Of a stretch of DNA of 64,000 nt, positions 62,887 through 64,000 are shown one piece after another. Both the position numbers and the translations under genes were made by a program. The notes under the pieces were generated by a model that had not been told where the DNA came from, did not search any database, and saw nothing but the letters and a program-made list of their open reading frames with translations. The stretch comes from JANQPX01 sp041398025 (GTDB taxonomy: Bacteria; Pseudomonadota; Alphaproteobacteria; Geminicoccales; Geminicoccaceae). The stretch lies in the NCBI GenBank assembly GCA_041398025.1, contig JAWKVM010000036.1, forward strand, positions 18,303-82,302. The letters run 5' to 3'. Each line of letters begins with the position of its first letter. Within the stretch, counting starts at the first letter, position 1.

Positions 62887-63525
62887 TTGAACCCTCACTC
62901 ATTCCGATTGAAGCCGGCCATGAATTCCGATTTGAAGCCGGCCGGCATTCCGAGAGTTTTCCGGCCACCTTTGCCGGGGTTTGGACCGTTTCCGTGGGCA
63001 CTCGACCACCAGGAATGGCTCGGCCTCCCGCTCAATTACGAGGCCATGTCACGTCAGCAAAAGCGTTTCGAGCGACGGCTTCGCACCGCCAAGCTCAGGC
63101 AATCTGCCTGTTTCGAAGACGTCGACTACCGCGCTGCCCGCGGTCTCGACCGAAGCCTCCTTCAGAAGCTCGCCACCAACGACTGGATCCGCGACCGGCG
63201 CAACTTGCTGATCATCGGGCCATGCGGAATCGGCAAGAGTTATCTCGCCTGCGCCCTCGGCCATAAGGCCTGTCGTGACGATCTCTCGGTCGCCTATCAC
63301 CGAGCCCCCCGTTTGTTCGCAGCCCCCGCCCTGGCACGCGGCGACGGCAGGTATGCCAGGGTCCTGCGATCGATGGCCAAGATCAAGCTGCTCATCATCG
63401 ACGATTGGGGACCAGACCCGCTCAATGCCGAGCAGCGCCGAGATCTCCTCGAAATCGTCGAGGATCGCTACGACCTCGGCTCCATCCTGATCACAAGCCA
63501 TTTGGAGACCTCCATCAACGCTGTT
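62887..63525 (+). pseudogene. IS21-family IstB ATPase, 3'-truncated
   Basis: The 213 residues before the break contain DHQEWLGLPLNYEAMSRQQK, LRQSACFEDVDYRAARGLDR and DWIRDRRNLLIIGPCGIGKS (Walker A). IKLLIIDDWGPDPLNAEQRR (Walker B) and ILITSHLETS (the truncated sensor region) follow. The C-terminal block with the P-x-x-x-W and A-D-A-I-L-D-R motifs is lost at 63525, where an IS5 derivative begins. The partner IstA is not in the window. Confidence 0.8.
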
Positions 63526-63533
63526 TTGGGCAC

Positions 63534-64000
63534 TCATGGTGCATGCAGTAGCGATGCAAGGGTCATGAGTATCAGCTGAACGTCTTGCTTCGACGCCGTG
63601 ACGCCACATTTGTCGCCTTTGCCTGACGCTCGCGCGATTTCCATCCCCTGCAGCCAGATCAGCCGCTTCAACTTGTCGACCAGATTGGCGAGGCCGATCT
63701 TGGTCGTCGCCCGCGCCAGGCCGATGGTGCGAATGAACGGACCCATGCGCTCCTTCTGCTCGGCGAAGACATGTTCGACATGGACGCGCAGCTTCGATCG
63801 CCGGCCATTGGTTCTGCGCGTCGTCTCCGGCATCGGCCTGCCATGGGGCTTGTTGCGGTGGACATGGCTGATGAAGCCGGCAGCACGCACCGCGGCGTCG
63901 AACCTTGAGAACAGCGTCTCGATCGCGCCAGCCTTGGCCAGCTTCTCGCGAAAAAGCCAGATCGTCCTTGCATCCGGCACCCGGTCGTCGAGGCATGGTG
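63534..64000 (-). pseudogene. IS5-family transposase, internally deleted, cut by right edge
   Basis: Reading inward from the right edge, the frame gives DDRVPDARTIWLFREKLAKA, GAIETLFSRFDAAVRAAGFI, then jumps to SKLRVHVEHVFAEQKERMGP and FIRTIGLARATTKIGL. A normal protein has about 150 residues between those blocks, including DDE residues, so a large deletion has occurred. It truncates IstB on its left. The 5' end lies beyond 64000. Confidence 0.75.

Overview
This window is a high-GC chromosomal segment from an alphaproteobacterium. The gene content points to the Rhodospirillales or a neighbouring order: a membrane-anchored cytochrome c beside kdsB-pheA, an AapJQMP amino-acid transporter, a YejABEF peptide transporter, a Wzx/Wzy-type exopolysaccharide locus, and dispersed palindromic repeats. 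This placement is inferred from gene families and synteny, not from a marker gene. I saw no rRNA, tRNA or CRISPR array.

Layout. 0-2.8 kb is an accessory edge: a partial secreted protein, a VOC-fold protein and a broken tyrosine-recombinase fragment abutted by an intact IS5-family element. 2.9-8.7 kb is yejABEF, followed by hisN and an unusual two-domain cytochrome c. 11.2-12.9 kb is kdsB-pheA. 13.7-18.7 kb is aapJQMP with a DUF3303 gene. 18.9-24.6 kb holds an amidohydrolase, a secreted unknown, pdxA, purA and an uncharacterised helical protein. 24.8-27.5 kb holds an OmpA-type lipoprotein gene and a uup-type ABC-F gene. Both are broken by many single-base indels that look like assembly or sequencing error. 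27.5-33.7 kb holds a glycosyltransferase, a DegP protease, an OmpR/EnvZ-type pair, a VOC protein and an AroQ-like protein. 33.7-37.2 kb is a polyamine-type ABC importer with only one permease gene. 38.5-49.5 kb is the polysaccharide locus: polymerase, flippase, four glycosyltransferases and a tyrosine-kinase co-polymerase. 49.8-56.1 kb combines an Ldh2-family dehydrogenase, a tripartite tricarboxylate transporter (tctABC) and a split TPP-dependent decarboxylase. I read this as a candidate C3-sulfonate (sulfolactate/sulfopyruvate) or related 2-hydroxy/2-oxo acid catabolic cluster. 56.4-58.5 kb is a divergent REC-kinase / response-regulator pair. 58.6-64 kb is a graveyard of nested, decayed insertion sequences (IS3, two IS256, IS91, IS21, IS5).

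How the genes work together. Much of the window is uptake: peptides (Yej), L-amino acids (Aap), a polyamine-like cation (Pot-type) and a carboxylate or sulfonate (Tct). Strong hairpins follow the binding-protein genes of the Aap and Pot systems, which would give more binding protein than permease. Envelope construction is the second theme (KdsB for Kdo, the polysaccharide locus, DegP, the OmpA lipoprotein). Three palindromic or dispersed repeat families lie between genes and may shape transcript ends. Long antisense ORFs are common because of the GC bias and were discarded.
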